Assembly: GCA_026997215.1 (NCBI GenBank)
Contig: JALWJP010000129.1
Coordinates: 1-12,885 of the forward strand
DNA: 12,885 nucleotides
Reading direction: 5' to 3'
From: Nanobdellati archaeon
Lineage (GTDB): Archaea; EX4484-52; JAADEF01
Under the pieces are notes generated by a model. The model searched no databases. It saw only the letters and a program-made list of their open reading frames with translations, and was not told the DNA's origin. Shown one piece after another: positions 1 to 7,500 of the stretch (the stretch's first letter is position 1; the number at the start of each line of letters is the position of its first letter). The translations under genes were made by a program, and so were the position numbers.

Positions 1-422
1 TTAGCTTTTAAAGGTAAAACTAAAAATTCTTGGAAGGATGCGAATCCATGATGTGCGCCTCCTCCAATTACATTACCGAGAGGGTAAGGAAAATAATAAG
101 TTTTATCTTCTTTTAATTTAAATGAATCATTAAATAATGCGAAGGAAAAGGCAATTGATCCATTTCCTCCTAAGCGGGTCTTTAGTAATTTTACTTCTCT
201 ATCTAATTTTTCAAAATCTATTTTTTCGCCTATGTATTTTGGAAATATCTCTTTTAAACGTTTGATTGCTGTTGTTGCTTTCAAATACTTTACTTCAGAG
301 GATCCTTTAGAAGCTCCAGATGGAGAGGTTCCCCTATATTTTCTATTGATTTCAACTTCAACCATTTGCTCTAGCCTGTTGTTATAAACAATATATGCAT
401 TAAGATCTTTGATGGTTTCCAT
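1..422 (-). CDS. Divergent enolase-family protein, N-terminal part (runs off the left edge)
   Basis: The minus frame starting at the ATG at 422 is open to the window edge (140 codons). It reads as an enolase N-terminal domain followed by the start of the barrel. MVEVEI at about residues 20-25 matches the enolase VEVEV strand. PSGASKG at 34-40 matches the catalytic PSGASTG loop. LGGN at 84-87 matches the L-G-(G/A)-N turn. NVIGGGAHHG at 117-126 and QEF at 131-133 match the NVINGGxHA...QEF region, so the active-site His (124) and one metal or catalytic Glu (132) are kept. Enolase catalyses 2-phosphoglycerate to phosphoenolpyruvate in glycolysis. Odd features: the SRGNPT signature before VEVEV is replaced by NNRLEQM, and the SGAS-to-GGAH distance (about 85 residues) is shorter than the 115 or so of standard enolases. 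It may be a compact paralogue rather than the housekeeping enzyme. Family assignment is firm; activity is uncertain because the C-terminal catalytic residues lie outside the window. Confidence 0.82.
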   Translation of the reverse strand, partial: METIKDLNAYIVYNNRLEQMVEVEINRKYRGTSPSGASKGSSEVKYLKATTAIKRLKEIFPKYIGEKIDFEKLDREVKLLKTRLGGNGSIAFSFALFNDSFKLKEDKTYYFPYPLGNVIGGGAHHGFASFQEFLVLPLKA

Positions 423-444
423 GAAAATATTTTAATATTTTGAT

Positions 445-453
445 AAATATATA
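445..453 (-). promoter_or_regulatory. TATA box for the enolase-like gene (leaderless)
   Basis: On the minus strand this reads TATATATTT. Its centre is about 27 nt upstream of the ATG at 422, the normal archaeal TATA-to-start-site distance. Transcription would therefore begin at or next to the start codon, giving a leaderless mRNA. No Shine-Dalgarno sequence precedes that ATG, which agrees. Confidence 0.5.
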
Positions 454-460
454 GGTTATA

Positions 461-466
461 GGTGAT
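461..466 (+). promoter_or_regulatory. Shine-Dalgarno site of the NAC gene
   Basis: GGTGAT lies three bases before the ATG at 470 and matches the complement of the archaeal 16S rRNA 3' end. It fixes the start and implies a leadered transcript, unlike the divergent neighbour. The likely promoter is the AT-rich stretch at about 425-440, but the exact box is unclear. Confidence 0.7.
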
Positions 467-469
467 AGA

Positions 470-820
470 ATGCTTCCTGTTAATCCTTCTCAAATGGCAG
501 CAATGTTGAAGCAATTAGGTATTAAGATGGAAGAGATCAAAGATGTTAAAGAGGTTATAATTAAAACAGAGGATAAAGAGATTTTGATAGAGCCAGCAGA
601 TGTGAAAAAAATGACAGGTCAAGGCATGATTACCTTTCAAATAATTGCTGCAAAGGTTGAAGAAAAAGAAACTAAAGAGACTTTGGAAATAAGTGAAGAA
701 GACATTAACATACTAATGGAAAAAGCCTCTTTATCACAGGAGCAAGCTAAGAAACTTTTAGAAAAACATAGCGGTGATTTAGCAGCTGCTTTATTAGAAG
801 CAGAAGAACAAAAAAATTAA
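470..820 (+). CDS. nac: Nascent polypeptide-associated complex protein (archaeal NAC)
   Basis: This 116-residue protein has the archaeal NAC arrangement. A Met/Gln-rich N-terminus (PSQMAAMLKQLGI, residues 6-18) leads into the NAC beta-barrel dimerisation domain. That domain, with IIKTEDKEILIEPADV at about 30-45 and GMITFQIIA at 52-60, extends to about residue 63. A C-terminal UBA domain (about 74-112) contains the hydrophobic helix pattern ISEEDINILMEKA and ends GDLAAALLEA. Archaeal NAC forms a homodimer that binds ribosomes and contacts emerging polypeptides. The length is normal for the family. The ATG at 470 is fixed by GGTGAT three bases upstream. It is divergent from the enolase-like gene (47 bp apart) and convergent with the DNA glycosylase gene. 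Nothing appears missing. Confidence 0.93.
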   Translation: MLPVNPSQMAAMLKQLGIKMEEIKDVKEVIIKTEDKEILIEPADVKKMTGQGMITFQIIAAKVEEKETKETLEISEEDINILMEKASLSQEQAKKLLEKHSGDLAAALLEAEEQKN

Positions 821-821
821 T

Positions 822-860
822 GTGTATTACAATGTAATACACGTAATACAAACGTATTAC
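822..860. repeat. GTATTAC/GTAATAC inverted-repeat quartet between convergent stop codons
   Basis: Four copies of one 7-mer alternate in orientation: GTATTAC 824-830, GTAATAC 834-840, GTAATAC 843-849, GTATTAC 854-860. The first pair forms a perfect hairpin (GTGTATTAC 822-830, loop AAT, GTAATACAC 834-842). The second pair forms another (843-849, loop AAAC, 854-860). The last copy overlaps the TAA stop (859-857) of the minus-strand glycosylase gene. It lies between two convergent genes, so it may be a bidirectional transcription end or RNA-processing structure, or a protein-binding site. No clear T-run follows, so a classic intrinsic terminator is not supported. The repeats are seen directly; the role is inference. 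Confidence 0.7.
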
Positions 861-1507
861 TTATGCCTGCTTCTCTTCTTTTTATTCGCATTCCTTTCTT
901 TTCCTTCAGCAACAATGAGAGCATGAAACTCCTGCATATCTTTAACTTCTTTTATCTCTTCTTCAACCATTGACCTTATCTTTTCATAATCGAACTTTTC
1001 ATTTGGTTGCAATATTTTTTCGTTGATAAATAGTCTATATGTGTATTTATCTACAACAAAGACAGGCTTAAATCCCGCATATAATAATATGCTGTCCGCA
1101 GTTTCTTTTCCTATACCTTTTAATCCTAATAATTCATTCCTCAATTCATTTAAACTTTTATTTTGCTCAAAGAATCTCTTTAAACTACCATAATTAGCGG
1201 TTATGTATGATGCGAAAAGCTTTAATCTTTTTGCTTTTTGGTTATAGAATCCAGAAGGTTTAATAAGGTTAGCTATTTGTGTTACTGGAACTTTAGAAAT
1301 AGCGTTTAAAGATAAAAGATTGAATTTTCTTAGATTTTCTAAAGCTTTTTCTACATTACGCCACGAAGTATTTTGCGTTAATATGGCCCCTATAGCAATT
1401 TCTTCATTACCATATTTCTCTCCTTCACAGGGCCACCAATTTTGAGGGCCGTGTTTTTTTAAAAGAATCTTATAGAGTCGGAGTATTTTCATATCTTTAT
1501 CCTTCAT
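857..1507 (-). CDS. HhH-GPD DNA glycosylase, endonuclease III-related, no Fe-S cluster
   Basis: The protein is about 216 residues and belongs to the HhH-GPD base-excision-repair superfamily, in the endonuclease III-related branch. Motifs in order: HGPQNWWP near the N-terminus, AIGAILTQNTSWRNVEKA, PSGFYNQKAKRLK, the helix-hairpin-helix LLGLKGIGKETADSILLYA, and FVVDKYTYRLF, whose Asp aligns with the catalytic Asp of the superfamily. Two deviations from classical Nth stand out. The catalytic Lys in the G-x-G-x-K-T-A context is Glu here (GKETAD), so a lyase step by that Lys is not expected. The C-terminal four-Cys [4Fe-4S] loop is absent: the end reads FHALIVAEGKERNAN followed by a basic KKKRSRHK tail. 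This fits a monofunctional alkyl-base glycosylase, as I recall for H. pylori MagIII. The substrate is not determinable. ATG 1507 is preferred over an upstream TTG at 1513. Confidence 0.85.
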   Translation of the reverse strand: MKDKDMKILRLYKILLKKHGPQNWWPCEGEKYGNEEIAIGAILTQNTSWRNVEKALENLRKFNLLSLNAISKVPVTQIANLIKPSGFYNQKAKRLKLFASYITANYGSLKRFFEQNKSLNELRNELLGLKGIGKETADSILLYAGFKPVFVVDKYTYRLFINEKILQPNEKFDYEKIRSMVEEEIKEVKDMQEFHALIVAEGKERNANKKKRSRHK

Positions 1508-1524
1508 TCTCAAAAATTAAAAAA

Positions 1525-1534
1525 TTATATATAT
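1525..1534. promoter_or_regulatory. Palindromic TATA element between divergent glycosylase and pilin operon
   Basis: TTATATATAT lies in the 60-bp gap. Read on plus, it predicts initiation near 1556, giving a short leader that carries GGTGAG before the ATG at 1568. Read on minus, its centre is about 23 nt from the ATG at 1507, so a nearly leaderless mRNA is possible. A-rich sequence flanks both sides, so orientation is not obvious. It may serve both genes. Confidence 0.45.
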
Positions 1535-1558
1535 GTTTTAGACATCATAATATTATTA

Positions 1559-1564
1559 GGTGAG
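1559..1564 (+). promoter_or_regulatory. Shine-Dalgarno site of the first pilin-like gene
   Basis: GGTGAG sits three bases before the ATG at 1568. This is the same motif and spacing as at the NAC gene, and it fixes the start of the first gene of the surface-protein operon. Confidence 0.7.
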
Positions 1565-1567
1565 TCT

Positions 1568-2140
1568 ATGCTTAAAAAAGTTAAAAAAGGAGGATATCAA
1601 ATAAGTTTAGGTATGATCGTGGGCGTGGTGTTTGCTGTTATTATTCTTGGTTTAGGCATTAGCTGGATAGTTGGCACCATGAAGGGCATAAAAGGTATAT
1701 CTGATAGTGCTTTAGAACAAGCCAAAACTAATATACTTCAAGGCACTACTGATAAGGCAACTATTCTAAAGGGTAAAAGTACAATAAAATCAAATGAGAA
1801 ATTAGAAGTAGCTATTGTTGTAGGCAATACTTATTCTCAACCTCGTTCATTTTTAGTAGTTTTGTCCTCGCCTGATCTAAATAAATTTGAAATAAGTAAT
1901 AAAAAATTGGAAACAGGTTTAGAGTTAGGACCTATTCAACCAAATGAAGCAGGAGAAGTTAGATTCACTATAAAACCTAAAAAAGAAGTTACAGATGAAT
2001 TAAAAAAGGAAGATGATGAGGCTAAAACCTATACCTTTGAAGTGAAAATTTACAAATGTGATTTAGATACGAATCAATGTATTATAAAACCCGAGTATTT
2101 ATATAAGCAGTTATTTTTTGATTTTGAGGTTGTATTATGA
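1568..2140 (+). CDS. Type IV pilin-like protein with beta-rich ectodomain
   Basis: The 190-residue protein has a short basic N-terminus (KKVKKGGY), then a long hydrophobic helix ISLGMIVGVVFAVIILGLG from about residue 12. This is the layout of archaeal class III (prepilin-peptidase) signal sequences. Cleavage after the Gly pair or after GGY is plausible but not certain. The rest (about 50-190) alternates hydrophobic residues as in an Ig-like or CARDB-like beta sandwich, for example KLEVAIVVGNTYSQPRSFLV and AGEVRFTIKP. It has one Cys pair (YKCDLDTNQC) that could clasp a hairpin outside the cell. It is the first gene of a three-gene operon; its TGA overlaps the ATG of the next gene by four bases. 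It may be a minor pilin or a membrane-tethered assembly subunit. No family name is recognised with confidence. Confidence 0.7.
   Translation: MLKKVKKGGYQISLGMIVGVVFAVIILGLGISWIVGTMKGIKGISDSALEQAKTNILQGTTDKATILKGKSTIKSNEKLEVAIVVGNTYSQPRSFLVVLSSPDLNKFEISNKKLETGLELGPIQPNEAGEVRFTIKPKKEVTDELKKEDDEAKTYTFEVKIYKCDLDTNQCIIKPEYLYKQLFFDFEVVL
2126..2130 (+). promoter_or_regulatory. Internal Shine-Dalgarno site for the 810-residue gene
   Basis: GAGGT lies within the last codons of the upstream pilin-like gene, six bases before the ATG at 2137. With the ATGA overlap it indicates coupled translation within one operon. Confidence 0.5.
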
Positions 2141-4569
2141 CAAGAAAAGCAACTTTTGCGGTATCCGTAGGTGCTTTAGTAGTAACAACTTTAATAATTA
2201 TTACTGGTCTTTTTGTTTATAATAATTCCTTTAATTTTACTGGTAATGCTATAGGAGAAGCTGCCTCCTCGGGAATGAGTAACCAGCAAACTATAAAGAG
2301 AGAGGAAATAAAGCAAGCTTTAACATCTGCTTTTATACAAGCATTGAAAGAAGTAGAGTTTAACGGGGGTTATCCTAAAGGTTATCAAGGTGAGTATTAT
2401 CCTTCTAAATCTGTGGATTATGCAATGAATTATGTTGCATTATATAGGGTTTGTGGTGAGAACCATTATCCTTCTCTTTCTGAAATAAAAGACTCTTTAG
2501 AAAAAAGAACAACTTATTATTTCTATAAAAAAATGCAAACCTATGAAAAACAAGATAAGAATTTTAGATTTTACGGAATAAATGCTTTAAGTTTGAATAT
2601 TCTTAATGATAAAGTTCAGATTCTTGCAGATCTTAATATAGAATATAAAGGTATGGCTTTGCCTTCTGATTATTTTTTGGAGGTGCCTACAAGATTGAAA
2701 GAGATTCATGAATTTGCTACTAATTTTACAGAGATGATGTCTAAATTAAGGCTTACTGATTTTTATATGATTAATTTACTTTATTCTGCAGATCCTTATT
2801 ATTTGCCAACAGGAGGTATTTTAACAAAATGCGGAGATAGCATAAGCCTTTCTGCTGCAGAATTAACCGATCATTTCTATAGATTATATGGTTATCTTTT
2901 GGCAAACATAGACTTCTTTAAACCTTTGAATTTAGAGCCAGAAGATCCGCCTCACTATAATTTAATCAAAGTAGGGGCAACCGAATTTTTATTAAAAGAT
3001 TATAAAGGATTGAGCATTGTTCTAAGAAAACCAGACGATTTCACTTTTAAATTTAGAGAGGGTGTGCATGTAAGTAATAATGAATGGTTATCTTACAATC
3101 CTTTTGCCCCTGTTCCTGAATGCATTAAACGTTATGATTTCTCTTATAGTTTCCCATTCGCTTATATAGTTTCGGTGAAAGATGATTTAGTGGGAGGAGA
3201 TGTTGTTTATAATTTTGCGGAGTTTAGTATGATTGAAAACATGGTACCAAAAGAAGATTGTGGTTACGATGATTATCCTGATAATGAGTTGGTTTATGCG
3301 CCTACTGTTTTAGACGGCATTGTTGATAATTCTAATCCTTATGCACCTGCTTCTCCTTCTTCTCAACAAGAGTGCTCTCCCACAGGTATGGAATTGGCAG
3401 TGAGAGTAAGAGATAAAAGCACAGGAGAATTTATTGAAGGAGCTAATGTTTATTATAAAGGTTGTTATGTAGGACAAACAGATTCTAATGGTTATCTAAA
3501 GTTTAAGATTCCTTCTAATAGTAACGATCCTTTATTTGTTGTGGAAAAAGATGGGTATATTTCTTATTATGATATCATTAATCCTTCTAAAGTATTGCTC
3601 ATTAATGTTTTGTTAGCTCCTTTAAAAGAACGCAAAGTAGAGGTTAAATTTATAGTGGCTCATGCTAATCTTGAATCAAAACCCTATTATGATGATGGAA
3701 GCATACATAACCCTAATTATGGATATAGTTTAGATGTTTCTTCTCATATTCCTGGTTTGGGATCCTCTAATGCGCTATTGTGGTTGGATTATTGTGAGGT
3801 TAAGGATAAGTTAGATGAAAATTATGAAGGAATTATTACTTTTTCAGAAGATGATTTGTTAGTTTATGATCCTACTAAGCTTGATGAAAATGAAGATGTG
3901 GAGGAAAAGGTAACAAGTTATTTAACAAAAGACAATATCGCTTTTGTTAATGCAATTGGTATTAATCCAGAGAAAAAGAATTATGTGGTGGGTTTACCTC
4001 CTCTTAATTTATATGTGCGTGCCCAAATCTTTTCTTCTTTGCCTACCACTTTTAACCAAGAATTTATTAACATTAATAATGAAGTAACTTATTTAAGTGA
4101 CATACAATTTGTTATGTTGTCTAATGACGCCTCTCATATAACTTTGTATGTCCCTGTAATAAAAGTTGAAAAAATACAAACCGCTCATGATTATGTGTCA
4201 AATGGTTATCTTAATATTTATAAAGTAGCAGCAGGAAAATATGGTTTAAATAACTTTAATGATCAATATAATTTCTATAAAAAAGATCTTGTAACTCTTG
4301 TTAAAGATGGGTGTGGTATGAAATTGTATGGTCAACAGCCTTATGAAATAACCTATTCTCTTAACTTAGGACTTCCAAATGCTTATGTATGTAAAAGATT
4401 AAAAACAATAGCCTTTACCTGTGATCCTGAAACTTATAACATGCTTGAATCTCAAGAGGTAGATTATTGCTTATTAAATGATGATTCTTGTTGTAATGTA
4501 AATGAAGTGGTTAATAAGATGAGACAAAACGGCTGTAATATCATTGCTGTAAATCATAAAATAGGGTGA
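2137..4569 (+). CDS. Large N-terminally anchored surface protein with carboxypeptidase-regulatory-like domain
   Basis: The 810-residue protein is not recognised as a named family. Residues 1-32 are a basic start (MTRKA) and a hydrophobic helix, followed by NFTGNAIGEA. The helix is either an uncleaved anchor or, given RKA before it, a class III-type signal. Residues 55-290 are predicted mixed alpha/beta, with a GGY segment and a PSLSEIKDSLEKR helix. Residues about 418-495 match the CarboxypepD_reg fold: VRVRDKSTGEFIEGANVYY, a TDSNGYLKFKI turn, VVEKDGYISYY and a final LLINVLLAPL strand. This is a beta module common in exported proteins. The last 60 or so residues hold six of roughly 14 cysteines (CKRL, TCDPE, DYCLL, SCCNV, GCNI), a probable disulfide-stabilised domain. 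The tail has no second membrane segment. Its position between a pilin-like gene and a giant exoprotein, with overlaps on both sides, suggests a cell-surface complex or pilus-tip role. That role is inference. Confidence 0.75.
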   Translation: MTRKATFAVSVGALVVTTLIIITGLFVYNNSFNFTGNAIGEAASSGMSNQQTIKREEIKQALTSAFIQALKEVEFNGGYPKGYQGEYYPSKSVDYAMNYVALYRVCGENHYPSLSEIKDSLEKRTTYYFYKKMQTYEKQDKNFRFYGINALSLNILNDKVQILADLNIEYKGMALPSDYFLEVPTRLKEIHEFATNFTEMMSKLRLTDFYMINLLYSADPYYLPTGGILTKCGDSISLSAAELTDHFYRLYGYLLANIDFFKPLNLEPEDPPHYNLIKVGATEFLLKDYKGLSIVLRKPDDFTFKFREGVHVSNNEWLSYNPFAPVPECIKRYDFSYSFPFAYIVSVKDDLVGGDVVYNFAEFSMIENMVPKEDCGYDDYPDNELVYAPTVLDGIVDNSNPYAPASPSSQQECSPTGMELAVRVRDKSTGEFIEGANVYYKGCYVGQTDSNGYLKFKIPSNSNDPLFVVEKDGYISYYDIINPSKVLLINVLLAPLKERKVEVKFIVAHANLESKPYYDDGSIHNPNYGYSLDVSSHIPGLGSSNALLWLDYCEVKDKLDENYEGIITFSEDDLLVYDPTKLDENEDVEEKVTSYLTKDNIAFVNAIGINPEKKNYVVGLPPLNLYVRAQIFSSLPTTFNQEFININNEVTYLSDIQFVMLSNDASHITLYVPVIKVEKIQTAHDYVSNGYLNIYKVAAGKYGLNNFNDQYNFYKKDLVTLVKDGCGMKLYGQQPYEITYSLNLGLPNAYVCKRLKTIAFTCDPETYNMLESQEVDYCLLNDDSCCNVNEVVNKMRQNGCNIIAVNHKIG

Positions 4570-4570
4570 G
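4565..4570 (+). promoter_or_regulatory. Shine-Dalgarno site deciding the start of the giant gene
   Basis: GGTGAG overlaps the TGA stop of the 810-residue gene and lies four bases before the GTG at 4575. A GTG inside the motif itself (4566) is in frame but would have no upstream site, so 4575 is the better start. It also leaves a typical signal peptide beginning MRKLLLLS. Confidence 0.6.
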
Positions 4571-4574
4571 CATC

Positions 4575-7500
4575 GTGAGGAAACTGCTTTTATTAAGCAT
4601 TTTAATGATGTTATTTTTACCGCAGTATGGAAATGCGGAGTTAAATTTACAAGTATCTCCTGAGAAAAGCAGTTATGATTTTGTAAGTGTTGAAGGTATC
4701 CCTTATTATTCTTTAAAGGAAGTTATCAAACTTAATGTGATTGTGACAAACATTGATCCAATGAAGTTTGACAAAGATTCTTTATCCGTGAGATCCTCTA
4801 TAGATAATTATCAACAACCCCTATCCTGCAGTTTTAGAACAGAAAGCGTAGCTTCCATAGCTTATGAATGTTATATAACTCCCTTTGAATTAACCACTGT
4901 AAGCGATACTTATTCTTTCAATCTTAGAATTAATTTTAATTATGATGGTAGGGATTATGAGGAAGAAAGATCAATAACTATAAGTGTTAATGCTTTACCT
5001 CCTGAACCTTTAAATTTACAATTAACTTCTTACGAAATTGAAGGTGAGGACTTAGAGGCTAAAGCATATCATAAATCTTGTACTGATATTAGAGATAGAG
5101 GAGATCCTTTAGTAATTAACCTTTACTTTAGCTCTAACTTCTTAAATCCTAAATATATGGAGATAACCGCATTGACTTTAGATCTAAACGGGGTTTCTAT
5201 TGATTTAATACCCTTATCTTTTTGTACTTTTAATGTGAATGAAGCGAATTTGATAGAAGCAAAATGTCAGATAAATGATTTTGAGGTTAATAACGTAATT
5301 ACTTGTTCTACCGAAGATTTATCAGAAAATGATCAAGTAAGTATTAATGCTAATTTAAATGTTAAGGCAACAATGGGAGATAATGATCCAGTGGAGTTTT
5401 CCTTTACTTTTTCTTTACCTGTACTTATTACTTCCTTGATAACAGCAGAAGAGGTTCAGAGTTATGTTCAGCAAAATGCTAATTATGAAGTGGTTTTAGA
5501 CAAAGAAAGTTACACTTTTAGAAATATAGAAGGTACTGATTATTACGAATTAGCAGAAGAAGCAATAGTTAAATTTAGAGTTTTAGGTATTGATACTACT
5601 TATATTACTTCTGTAAAAATGAGAACAAGTTTGGATAACTTTAATGAGGAGATAGAATGTGAACAATCCTCTGATTATTATCTCTGCACTTTACCTGTTA
5701 TTTCTGGACATTACGGTTCTTCTTTACCTCAACAACTTAATATAGATGTGTTGTTTACTTATGTGTATGATGATCAGGAGTTTAATACCCAGCATACTCT
5801 TAATTTAAAAGTAGGTAATGTAGTGTATGAACCTTTCACTTTATCTTCTGTATCTTATGAGTTAAGAGGAGAGGATTTAGAGGGATCAGTATATAATGCT
5901 GATGAAGGTACTTATTGTATAGAGATGTATGATGGAGGTAGAGAATCCTTTTATTTAACTTTATACCCAGAAATTAATTATAAGGATATAGGAGAAAGAG
6001 ATCTTGCTTTTAAGAATTTTAGATTAACTGTTAGTTTTCCTTCTGGCTCTACCCGCACTTTTTACTTAACCGGCGTAGAATGTAGAAAGGTAGAAGATGA
6101 GAGGCTAAGGTATGATTGTGTATTCCCTAACATTCATCTTCTTTCTGGAATGTTATGTTCCAATATTCCTGTGGTTCAAGGAGGTATATTACATTATCAA
6201 GGAACTTTAACATTTGATGTCTATTATTTAGGTAGGCTTTATGTTTCTGATCTCTCTTTAGATCCTTATGATTCTGTATTCACAGCAACTACTTTATTGC
6301 AAGATCTTTCATCTGCTTTTACAACTAATGTGGAGGTGATAGACTCTCAAATAAAATGCAGTGCAGTAGTAGGAAGTACTTATTGTTCGGTTTCTGAGCC
6401 TTCAGGACATATAACTATAGATGTTATAGGCATACCTACAGATGCTGATTTTTCTTTAAGTCAGGGATCTTTTTTAACAGAAGATGGGAAAGAATATAGA
6501 ATGAGTTGTGAGATAACAGAGCATCAAGATCTCTCAGCGAGGTTTGAATGTTACTTTGAACCTGGTAGTGTAATAAAATTAAATGGCGAGAAAATAACAG
6601 GAACATTTATGTTTACTACAACGCTTAATAATGAGGTAAGTTATTATATATCTAAAGAAAGCGTATCTTTTAGTACTGATATAACCTCATACGAAGATCT
6701 CTCTTATGAAATTGTGGATACAAAGATCTCTATAGTGCCTAGTGATGAAGAAGGAAGAGTAAGTTGCGCTATAGATGAAGATTATAAATGTGATCTATCT
6801 GCTTTTAATTTAACACTAGAAGGTATTTTAAAGAGCAACGCTCCTGATTTGGCAACTAACAGATTAGAAGGATATGAGGGTATTAAATTAATTGTGGATA
6901 CAGGGGAGAAAACTTACGAACTTAAACCAAAATGTGAAGTTAATGAGGAGAGTGAGGTGTATTGTGCTACAACTTTGGAGAGTGTTGAGAAATTTACTTA
7001 TGTTTCTGCAATAGGAGTATTTGCATATTATGCTTCAGGGGATCATGTGGATGAAGAATTTGCATCTCAAACCTTAACATTGGTTATACCTGATGAGCTT
7101 TTATCAACTTACTCTTCTATTAGTTTTAGCGGCGAAATTGTTGTGCTTTCTAAGGATGCTTATAAAACCTCACAAGAAACTTTAACTGATTTGCCTGTTT
7201 GTATAATTCCTGTGAATGTAGGAAAATATTATGAGGATTATAATGCCAATAGGGTTTCAACTACTATTTCGACTCAGCAGATATGGGATGTTTTAAAGCA
7301 AGATTATGGTTATGGGAATGTGAATTATGACCAGCCATTATGTAGTTTTGCTGCTAGTAGTATTGGTGTAATTATTAGCGTGCCTGAGATGTACCATACC
7401 GACGATTTTGAATTACATTCTATTTATTATTCCTTAGGCAATGCTAGGGATTTCTACTCTGCTACATGCGTTCCTTTAAATAGCGAGTACCAAGGCATTA

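Noticed and set aside
822..860. GTATTAC repeats as a CRISPR fragment or transposon end.
   Set aside because: The units are 7 bp with 2-4 bp gaps, no spacers, no target-site duplication and no transposase or cas gene nearby.
1508..1513. TTG start at 1513 for the DNA glycosylase.
   Set aside because: An ATG two codons later suits the TATA position, and no ribosome site supports the TTG.
4566..4574. GTG at 4566 as the start of the giant gene.
   Set aside because: This GTG is part of the GGTGAG ribosome site. The GTG at 4575 is four bases downstream and gives a cleaner signal peptide.
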